Part shown: positions 26,544 through 37,343 of the stretch, piece after piece
How the letters are laid out: each line of letters opens with the position of its first letter
Position numbering within the stretch: the stretch's first letter is position 1
From: Methylomonas koyamae
GTDB lineage: Bacteria > Pseudomonadota > Gammaproteobacteria > Methylococcales > Methylomonadaceae
DNA length: 64,000 nucleotides
Assembly (NCBI RefSeq): GCF_006483455.1
Contig: NZ_PPPU01000052.1
Coordinates: 1 to 64,000 of the forward strand
Direction: 5' to 3'
Translations under genes and position numbers: made by a program
The notes under the pieces: generated by a model
Told to the model about the DNA's origin: nothing
Databases searched by the model: none
Seen by the model: the letters and a program-made list of their open reading frames with translations, nothing else

Positions 26544-28000
26544 AGCTGAGCGAATTGCTGAACGGACTAACTGATATAGCTACGGACGCGGAGATAACCG
26601 GCTTGAGCCTGGATAGCCGTTGCACGCGCGCAGGCGACGTATTCATCGCTTTGAACGGCTCGCGGCAACACGGCCTGACCCATGCCGCGCAGGCCGTAAG
26701 CCGCGGCGCCAAAGCCGTGGTATTCGAACCGCAGCAGAGTGCGTCACACTTACAGACGCCTCTCGCTGCGCCGCTGTTTGCCGTTGCCGGATTGGCGGAC
26801 AGTCTGGGCGAGATCGCCGCCCGGTTTTACGGCCGGCCTTCGGCGCAGTTGGATGTGATCGGCGTCACCGGCACCAACGGCAAAACCACCTGCAGCCAAC
26901 TGCTCGCGCAGGCGCTGCCCGATTGCGGCGTGATCGGCACGCTGGGTTGGGGCGAATTCGGCAAGTTACAGCCGACCGCAAACACAACCCCCGATGCGCT
27001 GGACGTGCAACGGATCTTGTCCGAATTGGCGGCCCAAGGCAAACGCGCAGTCGCCATGGAAGTGTCCTCGCATGGATTGCAGCAAGGCCGGGTCAATGCC
27101 GTGCAATTCAAGGGCGCGGTATTCACCAATTTGAGCCGGGACCATCTGGATTATCACGGCGATATGCAGAGCTATCTGCAAGCCAAGCTGACCTTGTTCA
27201 AAACGCCGGGCTTGAAATTTGCCGCTATCAATTTGGATGACGCCAGCAGCGCACAGGTATTGGACAGTATCGGCCAGGGTGTCCAGGTGTGGACCTTCAG
27301 CGCCAGCGGGCGAACGCTTCCGGGCTGCGAATGCGTGACGGCCGAAAATGCAAAATTTAGCGCCGCCGGCATCGAATTCGACGCGGTTTGGCGCGGTAAA
27401 CGGCTAACCGCCGCCAGCGGCATTGCCGGCAGTTTCAATCTGGAAAATCTGCTGGCGGTGCTGTGCGTATTGCTGGCCCAGGGCATTGGTTTCGAAACCG
27501 CCGTAGCACGCTTGGCCTCACTGACTGCCATTGCCGGCCGCATGGAAAAATTCGGCGGCCAGGGCAAACCGACCGTGTTCGTGGACTATGCCCACAGCCC
27601 GGATGCCTTGGAAAAAGTTTTGAAAGCCATCAAAGGCAACAGCCGGTTGCAACTGGTGTTCGGCTGCGGCGGCGACCGCGACAAAGGCAAACGCCCGGAA
27701 ATGGGCCGGATTGCCGAGACCTGGGCGGATCAGGTCATCGTCACCGACGACAATCCGCGAAGCGAAGCTCCGGCCGCCATCGTCGCCGACATTTTGGCGG
27801 GCTGCCGTAGCGATAAAGTAACCGTTATTAACGACAGGGCCACGGCCATAAACACAGCCATACAACAATCAGCTCCCGACGATTGCGTACTGATCGCCGG
27901 CAAGGGCCACGAAGATTACCAGGAAATCGCCGGCGTAAAATGGCCGTTCAGCGATAGCGCGCTGGTGGAAAAAACCTTGGCGGAGTGGCGCAAACCATGA
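26540..28000 (+). CDS. murE: UDP-MurNAc-tripeptide synthetase MurE
   Basis: ATP-dependent ligase adding the third stem-peptide residue. In 486 residues the ATP loop GVTGTNGKTTC (about 109-119), EVSSHGL and the C-terminal specificity motif DNPR (VTDDNPRSEAP) are visible. DNPR is the known marker for meso-diaminopimelate rather than lysine, fitting the dapF gene near the left end of the window. Starts inside the ftsI stop and overlaps murF by 4 bp. Confidence 0.96.
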   Translation: MKLSELLNGLTDIATDAEITGLSLDSRCTRAGDVFIALNGSRQHGLTHAAQAVSRGAKAVVFEPQQSASHLQTPLAAPLFAVAGLADSLGEIAARFYGRPSAQLDVIGVTGTNGKTTCSQLLAQALPDCGVIGTLGWGEFGKLQPTANTTPDALDVQRILSELAAQGKRAVAMEVSSHGLQQGRVNAVQFKGAVFTNLSRDHLDYHGDMQSYLQAKLTLFKTPGLKFAAINLDDASSAQVLDSIGQGVQVWTFSASGRTLPGCECVTAENAKFSAAGIEFDAVWRGKRLTAASGIAGSFNLENLLAVLCVLLAQGIGFETAVARLASLTAIAGRMEKFGGQGKPTVFVDYAHSPDALEKVLKAIKGNSRLQLVFGCGGDRDKGKRPEMGRIAETWADQVIVTDDNPRSEAPAAIVADILAGCRSDKVTVINDRATAINTAIQQSAPDDCVLIAGKGHEDYQEIAGVKWPFSDSALVEKTLAEWRKP

Positions 28001-29364
28001 AGATGCTGCTCAGCGAAATCGCCCGAGCCGTCAACGGCACTCTGACCGGAACCGACCGCAGCGTCGAGTCGGTCAGCATCGACACCCGCACGCTCAAACC
28101 CGGCGAACTTTACCTGGCCTTGAAAGGCAAGAATTTCGACGGCCACGATTTTATCGAGCAAGCGCAACAGGCCGGCGCCGCGGCGCTGCTGGTAGAACGC
28201 GCCTGCGCATCCGATCTACCGCAAATCGTGGTCGACAACAGCCACCTGGCGCTGGCCGAACTGGCCGGCTACTGGCGCCGGCAATTGCCGGTCAAAGTTG
28301 CCGGCGTCACCGGCAGCAACGGCAAAACCACGGTCAAAGAAATGATCGCGGCGATTTTCGCTACCCAAGGCCCCACCTTATCGACTCAAGGCAATTTGAA
28401 CAACGACATCGGTGTCCCGCTAACTTTGCTGAAACTCGATGCCGGCCACCGCTATGCCGTGATTGAGATGGGCGCCAACCACATCGGCGAAATCGCCTAT
28501 ACCAGCCGCTATGCCCAAGCCGACGTCAGCGTGATTAATAACGTCGGTGCGGCGCATATCGAGGGTTTCGGCGACCTGAACGGCGTGGCCAAAACCAAGG
28601 GCGAGATCATCGAAAGCCTAAGCCCGCAAAGCGTTGCGGTGTTGAACCGAGACGACGCCTTCTACGAGTTCTGGCTCACCCTGGCCGGCCCGCGCAAATC
28701 GGTTAGTTTCGGCTTCCATCCTGCTGCCGACGTCCGCGCCGAGCAAATCGAAACCGGCCTTGATGCTGACGGCTTCGCCACCCGCTTTCAGTTGCAAGCC
28801 GGCGGCGAAAGTATCGCTATCCGCTTGAATCTGGCCGGCGCCCACAACGTCAAAAACGCGTTGGCAGCGGCGACGGTTGCGCGGCAATTCGACATCGCGC
28901 TCGACGCGATCAAAGCCGGTCTGGAAGGCTTGCGGCCGGTGGTCGGCCGGATGCAGCCATTACGCGGCCGCCGCAACAACATCGTGGTCGACGACACCTA
29001 CAACGCCAATCCGAGTTCGCTGCGCGCCGCTTTGGAAGCCATCGACGGCTGCAGCCAGGCCGAGTTGTGGGTTGCGCTAGGCGCGTTCGGCGAATTAGGC
29101 CCGGACAGCCCGGCGATACACCGGGAAATGGGTGAATTGGTCAAAGCCATGGGCGCCAAGCGCCTGTTCGCCACCGGCGAATTGGCCCGCCACAGCGTCG
29201 CCGGCTTCGGCGCCGGCGCCCGTTATTACGACACGCAGGAACAATTGATTGCAGACCTGACCGCGGAACTGAGCGGCGGGGAAACTTTACTGATTAAAGG
29301 CTCGCGCGCCCAAAAAATGGAAAACGTGGTGGCGGCGCTGGTCGACAATTTTAGAGCGGCATAA
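27997..29364 (+). CDS. murF: UDP-MurNAc-pentapeptide synthetase MurF
   Basis: Ligase attaching D-Ala-D-Ala to the UDP-MurNAc tripeptide. The 455 residues start [18 protein letters not shown] and carry the ATP loop [26 protein letters not shown] and [10 protein letters not shown]. The ATG at 27997 overlaps the murE stop (ATGA) and is preferred over an in-frame GTG at 27985. It ends in a 1-bp overlap with mraY. Confidence 0.96.
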   Translation: MKMLLSEIARAVNGTLTGTDRSVESVSIDTRTLKPGELYLALKGKNFDGHDFIEQAQQAGAAALLVERACASDLPQIVVDNSHLALAELAGYWRRQLPVKVAGVTGSNGKTTVKEMIAAIFATQGPTLSTQGNLNNDIGVPLTLLKLDAGHRYAVIEMGANHIGEIAYTSRYAQADVSVINNVGAAHIEGFGDLNGVAKTKGEIIESLSPQSVAVLNRDDAFYEFWLTLAGPRKSVSFGFHPAADVRAEQIETGLDADGFATRFQLQAGGESIAIRLNLAGAHNVKNALAAATVARQFDIALDAIKAGLEGLRPVVGRMQPLRGRRNNIVVDDTYNANPSSLRAALEAIDGCSQAELWVALGAFGELGPDSPAIHREMGELVKAMGAKRLFATGELARHSVAGFGAGARYYDTQEQLIADLTAELSGGETLLIKGSRAQKMENVVAALVDNFRAA

Positions 29365-30446
29365 TGTTACTTTTACTCGCAGACTTTTTAAGCAGTATCG
29401 ACAGCGGCTTCCGGGTCTTACACTACCTTACCTTTCGCGCCATCCTGGGCGTGTTGACCGCTTTGGCGATTTCGCTGCTGAGCGGCCCGATGGTGATCGA
29501 AAAGCTGACCCGCAGAAAAATCGGCCAAAGCGTGCGCGACGACGGTCCGCAAAGCCATTTCTCCAAATCGGGCACCCCGACCATGGGCGGGGCGATGATT
29601 CTGTTCGCGGTGGCGATCAGCACCCTACTCTGCGCCGATCTGAGCAATCGCTACATCTGGGTGGTTTTGTTGGTGACACTGGCGCACGGCGTCATCGGTT
29701 TTATCGACGATTACAAGAAAGTGCTGCTCGGCAACAGCGTCGGCCTGTCGGCCAAAGCCAAATATTTCTGGCAGTCGGTGGTCGCACTGGGTGCCGGCAT
29801 CTACTTGTACAGCACCGCTCAAGTCGCTGCCGAAACCCAATTCATTGTGCCGTTTTTCAAGAACGTGACGCTGGACATGGGCTGGATGTACATCGTGCTG
29901 ACCTATTTCGTCATCGTCGGCTCCAGTAACGCGGTGAACTTGACCGACGGCCTCGACGGCCTGGCGATCATGCCTACCGTGATGATCGCGGCCGCATTGG
30001 CGATCTTCGCCTATCTGTCCGGCCACGCCAATTTCGCCCAATACCTGCAAATACCGCATATCCCCAAATCCGGCGAATTGGTGGTGTTCTGCGCCGCGCT
30101 GATCGGCTCCGGCCTCGGCTTTCTCTGGTTCAACGCCTATCCGGCCATGGTATTCATGGGCGACGTCGGCGCGTTGGCATTGGGCGCCGCGCTGGGCATC
30201 GTCGCCGTGCTGGTCCGCCAGGAAATCGTTTTGGTGATTATGGGCGGCATTTTTGTGGTCGAAACCATTTCGGTGATCATTCAGGTCGCCTCCTATAAAA
30301 CCCGCAAAAAACGGGTATTTCTGATGGCTCCGATTCACCACCATTACGAATTGAAAGGCTGGCCCGAGCCGCGCATCATCGTCCGCTTCTGGATCGTTTC
30401 GGTCATTTTGGTCCTGATCGGCCTGGCGACATTGAAACTGAGATAG
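29364..30446 (+). CDS. mraY: Phospho-MurNAc-pentapeptide transferase MraY
   Basis: Integral membrane enzyme that transfers phospho-MurNAc-pentapeptide to undecaprenyl phosphate, forming lipid I. The 360 residues make about ten transmembrane helices. Catalytic aspartates lie in FIDDYKK (about 113-119) and [10 protein letters not shown] (about 192-201); the HHH loop is [13 protein letters not shown] near 325. Length and motifs are fully typical. Confidence 0.97.
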   Translation: MLLLLADFLSSIDSGFRVLHYLTFRAILGVLTALAISLLSGPMVIEKLTRRKIGQSVRDDGPQSHFSKSGTPTMGGAMILFAVAISTLLCADLSNRYIWVVLLVTLAHGVIGFIDDYKKVLLGNSVGLSAKAKYFWQSVVALGAGIYLYSTAQVAAETQFIVPFFKNVTLDMGWMYIVLTYFVIVGSSNAVNLTDGLDGLAIMPTVMIAAALAIFAYLSGHANFAQYLQIPHIPKSGELVVFCAALIGSGLGFLWFNAYPAMVFMGDVGALALGAALGIVAVLVRQEIVLVIMGGIFVVETISVIIQVASYKTRKKRVFLMAPIHHHYELKGWPEPRIIVRFWIVSVILVLIGLATLKLR

Positions 30447-30448
30447 CC

Positions 30449-31819
30449 ATGGATACCGCACAATTACTCGCCAATCTGGAACGCCATTTTCAACTGGATC
30501 CGGCCAACGCTCGACTGCTGATCGTCGGCCTTGGCGCGACTGGCTATTCGGCCGCGCAATTTTTGCAAAAAACCCCGATCCGGTTCGCCGTAGTCGACAG
30601 CCGCAAGCAACCGCCGTTGATCGACAATCTGCGGGAACAAATGCCGGACGTACCCGTGTTTTCCGGCGGCTTCGATCAATCCGCGCTGGATGTCGCCACT
30701 CACTTGCTCGTCAGTCCCGGCGTATCGCTGCACGAAACCGCGATTCACAAAGCCGTGCAGGCCGGAGTAAAAGTCATCAGCGACATCGATTTGTTCGCCT
30801 GCGCTACCGATAAGCCGATCATCGGCATCACCGGTTCGAACGGCAAAAGCACGGTGACGACCATGCTCGGCGAAATGGCCAACGCCGCCGGAGTGAAAAC
30901 CGCCATCGGCGGCAATCTGGGCACGCCGGCGCTGGACTTATTACAACAGGACGCCGATTTATACGTGCTGGAGCTGTCCAGTTTCCAATTGGAACGCACC
31001 CGAGCCTTGAACGCCAAAGCCGCCACCGTGCTGAACGTCAGTCCGGACCATCTGGATCGCCATGCTAGCATCGAAACCTACGCCGCCGAAAAGCAACGCA
31101 TATTCCGCGGCGACGGCACGATGGTTTTGAATGCGGACGATGCGCTGGTCATGGCGATGCGCGACACCAACCGGCCGAGCTTGACGTTTTCGATCCAAAG
31201 CACCGCCGATTTCTATCTGCAACGCGGCGAAACCATCAATCTGATGCACGGCGATCAAGTATTGATGCCGGCCTCTCACCTGCGTCTGGAAGGTTCGCAC
31301 AATCTGGCCAACGCCTTGGCCGCATTGGCCTTGGGCAGCGCCATCGGTTTGAGTATGACCGCGATGTGCACCGCGCTGCGCAACTTCAAAGGCCTACCGC
31401 ACCGGATGCAAAAAGTTGCCGAAAGAGCCGGCATCAACTGGATCAACGACTCCAAAGCCACCAACATCGGCGCCTGTATCGCCGCGCTGCAAGGCTACGA
31501 CCGTAAAGTGATACTGATCGCCGGGGGCGACGCCAAAGGTGCCGACATGGCCGAATTGGCACCGGCCGTGCGCGAGAAAACCAAGGCCGTGGTCTTGATC
31601 GGCAAGGATGCGCAATTGATCGCCGATGCCTTGCACGATTACGTACCGGTCAAATTCGCCGGCAACATGAAAGAAGCGGTCAAAACCGCGGCCAGCCTGG
31701 CCGATGCAGGCGACAGCGTGCTGTTATCGCCGGCCTGCGCCAGTCTCGACCAATACCGCAGTTACGTCGACCGCGGCAACAAATTTGCCGAAGCGGTGAT
31801 GGAGCTGCCGTCATGTTGA
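30449..31819 (+). CDS. murD: UDP-MurNAc-L-alanine:D-glutamate ligase MurD
   Basis: Adds D-glutamate to UDP-MurNAc-L-Ala. The 456 residues include the N-terminal UDP-binding Rossmann fold (LIVGLGATGYSAAQFL, about 24-39), the ATP loop GITGSNGKSTV (about 126-136), LSSFQLE and the C-terminal SPACASLDQYRSYVDRG that contacts D-Glu. The gene starts 2 bp after mraY and overlaps ftsW by 7 bp. Confidence 0.96.
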   Translation: MDTAQLLANLERHFQLDPANARLLIVGLGATGYSAAQFLQKTPIRFAVVDSRKQPPLIDNLREQMPDVPVFSGGFDQSALDVATHLLVSPGVSLHETAIHKAVQAGVKVISDIDLFACATDKPIIGITGSNGKSTVTTMLGEMANAAGVKTAIGGNLGTPALDLLQQDADLYVLELSSFQLERTRALNAKAATVLNVSPDHLDRHASIETYAAEKQRIFRGDGTMVLNADDALVMAMRDTNRPSLTFSIQSTADFYLQRGETINLMHGDQVLMPASHLRLEGSHNLANALAALALGSAIGLSMTAMCTALRNFKGLPHRMQKVAERAGINWINDSKATNIGACIAALQGYDRKVILIAGGDAKGADMAELAPAVREKTKAVVLIGKDAQLIADALHDYVPVKFAGNMKEAVKTAASLADAGDSVLLSPACASLDQYRSYVDRGNKFAEAVMELPSC

Positions 31820-32982
31820 AGCCTACGCCCGCAGCGAAGCCTCGGCAAAGCCGCTTGCATACCGATCCGGTACTGATGCTGGCCTGCTTCGCCCTGCTCG
31901 GTATCGGCTTCATGATGGTCACGTCGTCTTCGCTGCATCTGGGCGTGAAGATGGCCGACGACATTTCGCATTATCCGTTCAAACAATTGGCGCACATCGC
32001 CTTCGGCTTGGCCTTTGCCGGCTTTATCTTGAACGTGCCGATGAGAAGCTGGGAAAAAATGGGGCAAACCCTGTTCATCGCCGGTCTGGCGCTGCTACTG
32101 GTGGTGCTGATTCCCGGCGTCGGCGTCAAAGTCAACGGCAGTATCCGTTGGTTATCGATTTTGGGTCTGCGGATTCAGGTGTCCGAGGTGGTCAAACTGA
32201 TTTCGGTGATTTACATGGCCGGCTACGTCACCCGCCACGCCGAACACGTGCGCCGTTCCGCCTTCGGTTTGGTTAAGCCGCTGATGCTGTTTTCGGTGGC
32301 GTGCGTATTGCTGCTGCTGGAGCCGGACTTCGGCTCCGCCGTCGTGATTCTGATCATTGCCATGGGCATGATGTTTCTGGGCGGGGCGCGGATTTCGCAA
32401 TTCGTCATCCTGCTGGCGCTGGTCGCCGGCCTGGCAGTCATGTTGGTGATCGTCTCGCCTTACCGGCTGGCGCGGGTCACCAGTTTCCTCGACCCGTGGG
32501 CCGACGCCAAGGACACCGGCTTCCAGTTGACGCAAGCCTTGATTTCGTTCGGCCGCGGCGAGTTCTTCGGCGTCGGCCTCGGCAACGGCCTGCAAAAATT
32601 GTTTTATCTGCCCGAAGCTCATACCGACTTTTTATTCTCGGTGCTGGGTGAAGAACTGGGCTTGGTCGGCGTACTGGTGATCATCGCGCTGTTCAGCGCC
32701 CTGGTGGTGCGCGCGTTTGCGATCGGCGAACAGGCGGAACAGGCCGGCCTGCGTTTCAACTCGCTCGCGGCTTACGGCTTGGGTATCTGGTTCGGCTTTC
32801 AGTCCTTCGTCAATATGGGCGTCAACATGGGCATGTTGCCCACCAAAGGTCTGACCCTGCCGCTGATGAGTTACGGCGGCGGCAGTATGATCGTGATGTG
32901 CGGCGCGATGGCGGTGTTGTTTCGGATTCATTACGAAGTGACCGAACACAACAAGAGCAACGTCAAGGGGAAACTGGCATGA
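31813..32982 (+). CDS. ftsW: Septal peptidoglycan polymerase FtsW
   Basis: SEDS-family glycosyltransferase that polymerises lipid II at the septum with FtsI. In 389 residues there are about ten transmembrane helices. Family marks include NGSIRWL, the catalytic-loop region FLDPWADAKDTGFQLTQALIS (about 219-239), LPEAHTDFLFSVLGEELG and the late PLMSYGGGS. It overlaps murD and murG. Confidence 0.95.
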   Translation: MLKPTPAAKPRQSRLHTDPVLMLACFALLGIGFMMVTSSSLHLGVKMADDISHYPFKQLAHIAFGLAFAGFILNVPMRSWEKMGQTLFIAGLALLLVVLIPGVGVKVNGSIRWLSILGLRIQVSEVVKLISVIYMAGYVTRHAEHVRRSAFGLVKPLMLFSVACVLLLLEPDFGSAVVILIIAMGMMFLGGARISQFVILLALVAGLAVMLVIVSPYRLARVTSFLDPWADAKDTGFQLTQALISFGRGEFFGVGLGNGLQKLFYLPEAHTDFLFSVLGEELGLVGVLVIIALFSALVVRAFAIGEQAEQAGLRFNSLAAYGLGIWFGFQSFVNMGVNMGMLPTKGLTLPLMSYGGGSMIVMCGAMAVLFRIHYEVTEHNKSNVKGKLA

Positions 32983-34061
32983 GCGGCCGCATTGTGATCA
33001 TGGCGGGCGGTACCGGCGGCCACGTATTTCCAGCATTGGCGGTGGCCCAGGAAATGGCTGCGCGCGGCTGGCAAGTGAGTTGGCTCGGCACCCAGACCGG
33101 TCTGGAAGCCAAAGTGGTACCGGCCGCCGGCATCGATATCGACTGGCTGGCGGTGGCCGGCCTGCGCGGCAAAGGCTTGTTGGCCAAAGTCGGCGGTATC
33201 GTCAAACTGGTGCAAGCCTGCCGCCAAGCCAAACGGATTTTGCGCGAGCGCCGGCCGGATGTGGTTTTGGGCATGGGCGGCTTCGTCGCCGGCCCCGGCG
33301 GTCTGATGGCCAAGAGCCTGCGCATTCCGCTGGTAATCCACGAACAAAACCGGGTGCCCGGCACCACCAACCGCTGGCTGGCCAAACTGGCGGCAACCAA
33401 AATTCTGGAAGCCTTTCCCGCCAGTTTTGCGCCGAATCTCGGCGCCGAATGCACCGGCAACCCGTTGCGCAGCGGCTTCAGCGCATTGCCGGACAAACAG
33501 GCATGGACGCCGGACGCCGGCCGTAACCTGCACATACTGGTTCTCGGCGGCAGCCAGGGCGCCAAAGTCTTGAACGAGACCGTACCAGCCGCCTTGGCGA
33601 CATTGGCCAATCTGGAGATCAAGCACCAGACCGGTGCCGCGATGCAAACCGAGGTAGCCGCCGCTTACCGCTCCACCAACCTAAACGCCGAAGTAGCAGC
33701 CTTCATCGACGACATGGCCGCCGCTTACCGGTGGGCTGATCTGATCGTCTGCCGCGCCGGCGCGATGACGGTCAGCGAAGTCGCGGCGGCCGGATTGCCG
33801 GCGATCTTCGTGCCGTTGTTGTATGCCATAGACGACCACCAAACCGCGAACGCCAAATATTTAGCCGATGCCGGCGCCGCTTTACTGCTGCCGCAACCCG
33901 AATTGAACGCGGAAAACCTGCGTAAAACCATTACCCAAGCCATGACATCCTTAGATTCCATGAGTCGAGCGGCGAAAGCCAAGGCCCGACTCGCTGCCAC
34001 CCAAACCGTGGCCGACATTTGCGGGGCAATTGCCGCGCCTCACGCGGAGGCCGCGCGATGA
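32979..34061 (+). CDS. murG: UDP-GlcNAc:lipid I GlcNAc transferase MurG
   Basis: Membrane-associated GT28 glycosyltransferase that makes lipid II from lipid I. The 360 residues start [20 protein letters not shown], the family donor/acceptor glycine loop. Other motifs are [31 protein letters not shown] and [19 protein letters not shown], in order. The ATG at 32979 overlaps the ftsW stop (ATGA); the long extension to 32898 is inside ftsW and was rejected. Confidence 0.96.
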   Translation: MSGRIVIMAGGTGGHVFPALAVAQEMAARGWQVSWLGTQTGLEAKVVPAAGIDIDWLAVAGLRGKGLLAKVGGIVKLVQACRQAKRILRERRPDVVLGMGGFVAGPGGLMAKSLRIPLVIHEQNRVPGTTNRWLAKLAATKILEAFPASFAPNLGAECTGNPLRSGFSALPDKQAWTPDAGRNLHILVLGGSQGAKVLNETVPAALATLANLEIKHQTGAAMQTEVAAAYRSTNLNAEVAAFIDDMAAAYRWADLIVCRAGAMTVSEVAAAGLPAIFVPLLYAIDDHQTANAKYLADAGAALLLPQPELNAENLRKTITQAMTSLDSMSRAAKAKARLAATQTVADICGAIAAPHAEAAR

Positions 34062-35509
34062 ACCGCCCCAATATTCCCGCCGCCAATCAGGCCTTGGGCG
34101 ACATCGACAAAATCCATTTCGTCGGTATCGGCGGCACCGGTATGAGCGGCATCGCCGAAGTGCTGAGCAACCTGGGCTACACCGTGTCCGGCTCCGACAT
34201 CAAGGCCTCGCCGGTCACCGACCGTCTGCAAAACCTGGGCGTCAAAGTCTATCTAGAACATAAGGCCGAAAACGTCGCCGATGTCGATGTCGTCGTCACC
34301 TCCACCGCGGTAGATAAAACCAACCCGGAAGTGGTCAGGGCCTACGAAAACCGGATTCCGGTGATTCCGCGCGCAGAAATGTTGGCCGAGCTGATGCGCT
34401 TCCGCTTCGGTATCGCCGTCGCCGGCACTCACGGTAAAACCACCACCACCAGTTTGACCACGATGATGCTGGCCGAAGGCGGCCTGGACCCCACTTTCGT
34501 CATTGGCGGCCGCCTGAACAGTGCCGGCGCCAATGCCAAATTGGGCCTGGGCAAGTATTTGGTGGCCGAAGCCGACGAAAGCGACGCCTCGTTTCTGTTC
34601 CTGCAGCCGATGATGGCGATTGTGACCAATATCGATCAGGACCACATGGAGACCTACGGCGGCAGTTACAGCAAGCTGAAGGACACCTTCCTGAAATTTC
34701 TGCACCAGTTGCCGTTCTACGGACTGGCCGTGATGTGCGTGGACGACCCCGGCGTTTGCGACGTGCTGCCGAACATCTCGAAACCGGTAAAAACCTATGG
34801 CGTCAGCAGTTATGCCGACGTCCGCGCCGTCGACATCAAACAAGACGGGCTGCGCACCCATTTCACCGTGCTGCGCTGGGGCACCCTGCCGCCGCTGCAA
34901 GTCACATTGAATTTGCCCGGCTGGCACAACATGTTGAATGCGCTGGCGGCAACCACGATCGCTACCGCGCTGGGCGTGGACGACGCCGCCATTGTGAAAA
35001 GCTTGGCCGAATTCAAAGGCGTCGGCCGCCGCTTCCAAATTAACGGCGACGTCGATTTCGCCGACGGCAAACTGACCTTGGTCGACGACTACGGCCATCA
35101 CCCGCGCGAACTGGCCGCCACCTTGGAAGCCTTGCGCCAAGCCTGGCCGAGTCGGCGTAAAGTCGTGGTATTCCAACCCCACCGCTATACCCGCACCCGC
35201 GATCTGTTCGAAGATTTCGTCGAAGTGCTGTCCGGGGTCGATGTGTTGATTTTGCTGGACGTTTATTCGGCCGGGGAAACGCCAATCACCGGCGCCGACG
35301 GCAAAGCCTTGAGCCGCTCGATTCGGGTGCGCGGCCAAGTCGATCCGGTATTCGTGCAAAACCGCGAGGATTTGGCCACCATCCTGGCCGGCATCGTCGA
35401 AAAAGACGACGTGATCCTGACCATGGGCGCCGGCAACGTCGGCCAGATCGCCGCCGAACTGCCGCAAAAGCTGGCCGAGGCGCTGGCCGAACTGAGAGGA
35501 AGCGAGTGA
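34058..35509 (+). CDS. murC: UDP-MurNAc:L-alanine ligase MurC
   Basis: First amino acid ligase of the stem peptide. From 34058 it has 483 residues, with the Rossmann motif [16 protein letters not shown] (about 21-36), the ATP loop [22 protein letters not shown] and [10 protein letters not shown]. The start overlaps the murG stop by 4 bp, and the stop overlaps the murB start by 1 bp. The short upstream extension lies inside murG. Confidence 0.96.
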   Translation: MNRPNIPAANQALGDIDKIHFVGIGGTGMSGIAEVLSNLGYTVSGSDIKASPVTDRLQNLGVKVYLEHKAENVADVDVVVTSTAVDKTNPEVVRAYENRIPVIPRAEMLAELMRFRFGIAVAGTHGKTTTTSLTTMMLAEGGLDPTFVIGGRLNSAGANAKLGLGKYLVAEADESDASFLFLQPMMAIVTNIDQDHMETYGGSYSKLKDTFLKFLHQLPFYGLAVMCVDDPGVCDVLPNISKPVKTYGVSSYADVRAVDIKQDGLRTHFTVLRWGTLPPLQVTLNLPGWHNMLNALAATTIATALGVDDAAIVKSLAEFKGVGRRFQINGDVDFADGKLTLVDDYGHHPRELAATLEALRQAWPSRRKVVVFQPHRYTRTRDLFEDFVEVLSGVDVLILLDVYSAGETPITGADGKALSRSIRVRGQVDPVFVQNREDLATILAGIVEKDDVILTMGAGNVGQIAAELPQKLAEALAELRGSE

Positions 35510-36396
35510 TGGCCCCGGCGAGCTGGAAAGGCACCTTGCTGAACGACGAGCCGCTGGCCAAATACACCAGCTGGCGGGTCGGCGGCCCGGCGCAGCACAT
35601 GTACATTCCGGAGAATAAGGCCGACCTGATCGAGTTCATTGCCGAACTGCCGGAAGGCGAGCCTTTGTATTGGCTGGGCCTGGGCAGCAATTTGCTGGTG
35701 CGCGACGGCGGCATCAAAGGCACCGTGATCAACACCCGCAACCGCTTGAAAGAGATGCGGCTGATCGACTCGGAACGGGTTTACGTCGAAGCTGGCGTGC
35801 CTTGCGCCCACGTCGCCCGCTTTTGCGCCGATTTGGGCCTGACCGGCGCCGAATTTTTGGCCGGTATCCCCGGCACAATGGGCGGCGCCCTGAAAATGAA
35901 TGCCGGCGCTTTCGGCGGCGAGACCTGGCGCATTGTCGACCGGGTGGAAATGGTCAACGCCCGCGGCGAAGTGATCGAGCGCGATCACGGCGAGTTCGAA
36001 GTTGCCTACCGCTCGGTCAAAGGCCTGGAAGGCGAATGGTTTCTGTCGGTGCAACTGAAATTGGTCAAAGGCAATAGCGAAGCCAGCCAGCAACACATCA
36101 AGGCACTGTTGGAGAAACGCAACGCGACCCAACCGACCAACAAGCCGACCTGCGGCTCGGTGTTCAAGAATCCGCCCGGCGACTTCGCCGCGCGGCTGAT
36201 CGAAGCCTGCGGCTTGAAAGGCTTTGCAGTGGGCGGCGCCGTGGTATCGGAAAAACACGCCAATTTTATCGAGAATCAGGGTAACGCCAGTTCGGCGGAT
36301 ATCGAAGCTCTGATCGAACATATTCAAACGCAAGTGCAAACCAAGTTCGGCGTCAGTCTGCAGACCGAAGTTTGCCGGATAGGTGACAAAACATGA
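35509..36396 (+). CDS. murB: UDP-N-acetylenolpyruvoylglucosamine reductase MurB
   Basis: FAD enzyme reducing enolpyruvyl-UDP-GlcNAc to UDP-MurNAc with NADPH. The 295 residues show YTSWRVGGPAQHMYIPE (about 18-34), LGLGSNLLVRDGGIKG for FAD binding, GIPGTMGGALKMNAGAFGGE and the catalytic serine region CGSVFKNPPGDFA. This is the short type I-like core with the late EALIEHIQ helix. The ATG has GAGAGGA about 8 nt upstream; a GTG one codon earlier is also possible. Confidence 0.95.
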   Translation: MAPASWKGTLLNDEPLAKYTSWRVGGPAQHMYIPENKADLIEFIAELPEGEPLYWLGLGSNLLVRDGGIKGTVINTRNRLKEMRLIDSERVYVEAGVPCAHVARFCADLGLTGAEFLAGIPGTMGGALKMNAGAFGGETWRIVDRVEMVNARGEVIERDHGEFEVAYRSVKGLEGEWFLSVQLKLVKGNSEASQQHIKALLEKRNATQPTNKPTCGSVFKNPPGDFAARLIEACGLKGFAVGGAVVSEKHANFIENQGNASSADIEALIEHIQTQVQTKFGVSLQTEVCRIGDKT

Positions 36397-37343
36397 GGCC
36401 CTTACGGATTAAAGATCCCGCCGCATTCGGCAAGGTCGCGGTGATGATGGGCGGTTCCGCCGCCGAGCGCGAAGTATCGTTGAACAGCGGCAACGCCGTA
36501 TACCGGGCCTTGCAAGCCCAAGGCATCGATACCACCGCGATAGACGTGACCGGCAGCCCGATCGACGCCCTGGCCGGGCGCAAATTCGACCGGGTGTTCA
36601 ACATCATCCACGGCCGCGGCGGCGAAGACGGCGTGTTGCAGGCGGTATTGGCGACTATGGGCTTGCCTTACACCGGCTCCGGCGTACTGGCTTCGGCCTT
36701 GGCGATGGACAAGCTGCGCACCAAATTATGCTGGCAAGGCGCCGGCCTGCCGACGCCGCGCTGGTTTTTGTTGAGCGGCGAGCACGACATCGATACCTGC
36801 ATCAACGCGCTGGGTTTTCCGGTGATCGTCAAGCCGGCCCAGGAAGGCTCCAGCATCGGCATGAGCAAGGCCCATAATCGCGAGGAATTGCTGGCGGCGT
36901 TGAAAATCGCCAGCCAGTACCGCTGCGAAGTCTATGCCGAGCAATGGATCCAGGGCCAGGAATTCACCATCGGCATGCTGGACGGCGAGGCGCTGCCGGC
37001 GATCCGGCTGGAAACGCCGCACACGTTTTACGATTTCGACGCCAAATACCGCGCCAACACCACGCAATACCATTGTCCGTGCGGCTTGAGCCCGGAGCGC
37101 GAGCGGGAATTGCAAGCCCTGGCGCTGAGAGCCTGCCAGACCGTCGGCGTCGCCGGTTGGGGCCGGGTCGATGCCTTCATCGACGACAGCGGCCGGCTGC
37201 AATTGATCGAGGTCAATACCGTGCCGGGCATGACCGACCACAGCCTGGTGCCGATGGCAGCCAAGGCGGTCGGCGTCAGTTTCGAGGAATTGGTTTGGCG
37301 AATCCTGGAGACCAGCGTGGCGGGATCGGCCGGTGCGGCTTAG
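36393..37343 (+). CDS. ddl: D-alanine-D-alanine ligase
   Basis: ATP-grasp ligase making the D-Ala-D-Ala dipeptide used by MurF. The 316 residues contain VAVMMGGSAAEREVSLNSGNA (about 16-36), the ATP-grasp lysine PVIVKPAQEGSSIGMSK, and the metal site QLIEVNTVPGMTDHSLVP near the C-terminus. The start overlaps the murB stop by 4 bp and the gene overlaps ftsQ by 11 bp. This is the ddlB position in E. coli. Confidence 0.95.
   Translation: MRPLRIKDPAAFGKVAVMMGGSAAEREVSLNSGNAVYRALQAQGIDTTAIDVTGSPIDALAGRKFDRVFNIIHGRGGEDGVLQAVLATMGLPYTGSGVLASALAMDKLRTKLCWQGAGLPTPRWFLLSGEHDIDTCINALGFPVIVKPAQEGSSIGMSKAHNREELLAALKIASQYRCEVYAEQWIQGQEFTIGMLDGEALPAIRLETPHTFYDFDAKYRANTTQYHCPCGLSPERERELQALALRACQTVGVAGWGRVDAFIDDSGRLQLIEVNTVPGMTDHSLVPMAAKAVGVSFEELVWRILETSVAGSAGAA

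Noticed and set aside
34253-36339. Long antisense frames (about 400 and 360 codons) opposite murC and murB
   Set aside because: Their sequence has no family features; they arise from GC-rich codon use of the essential genes on the other strand.
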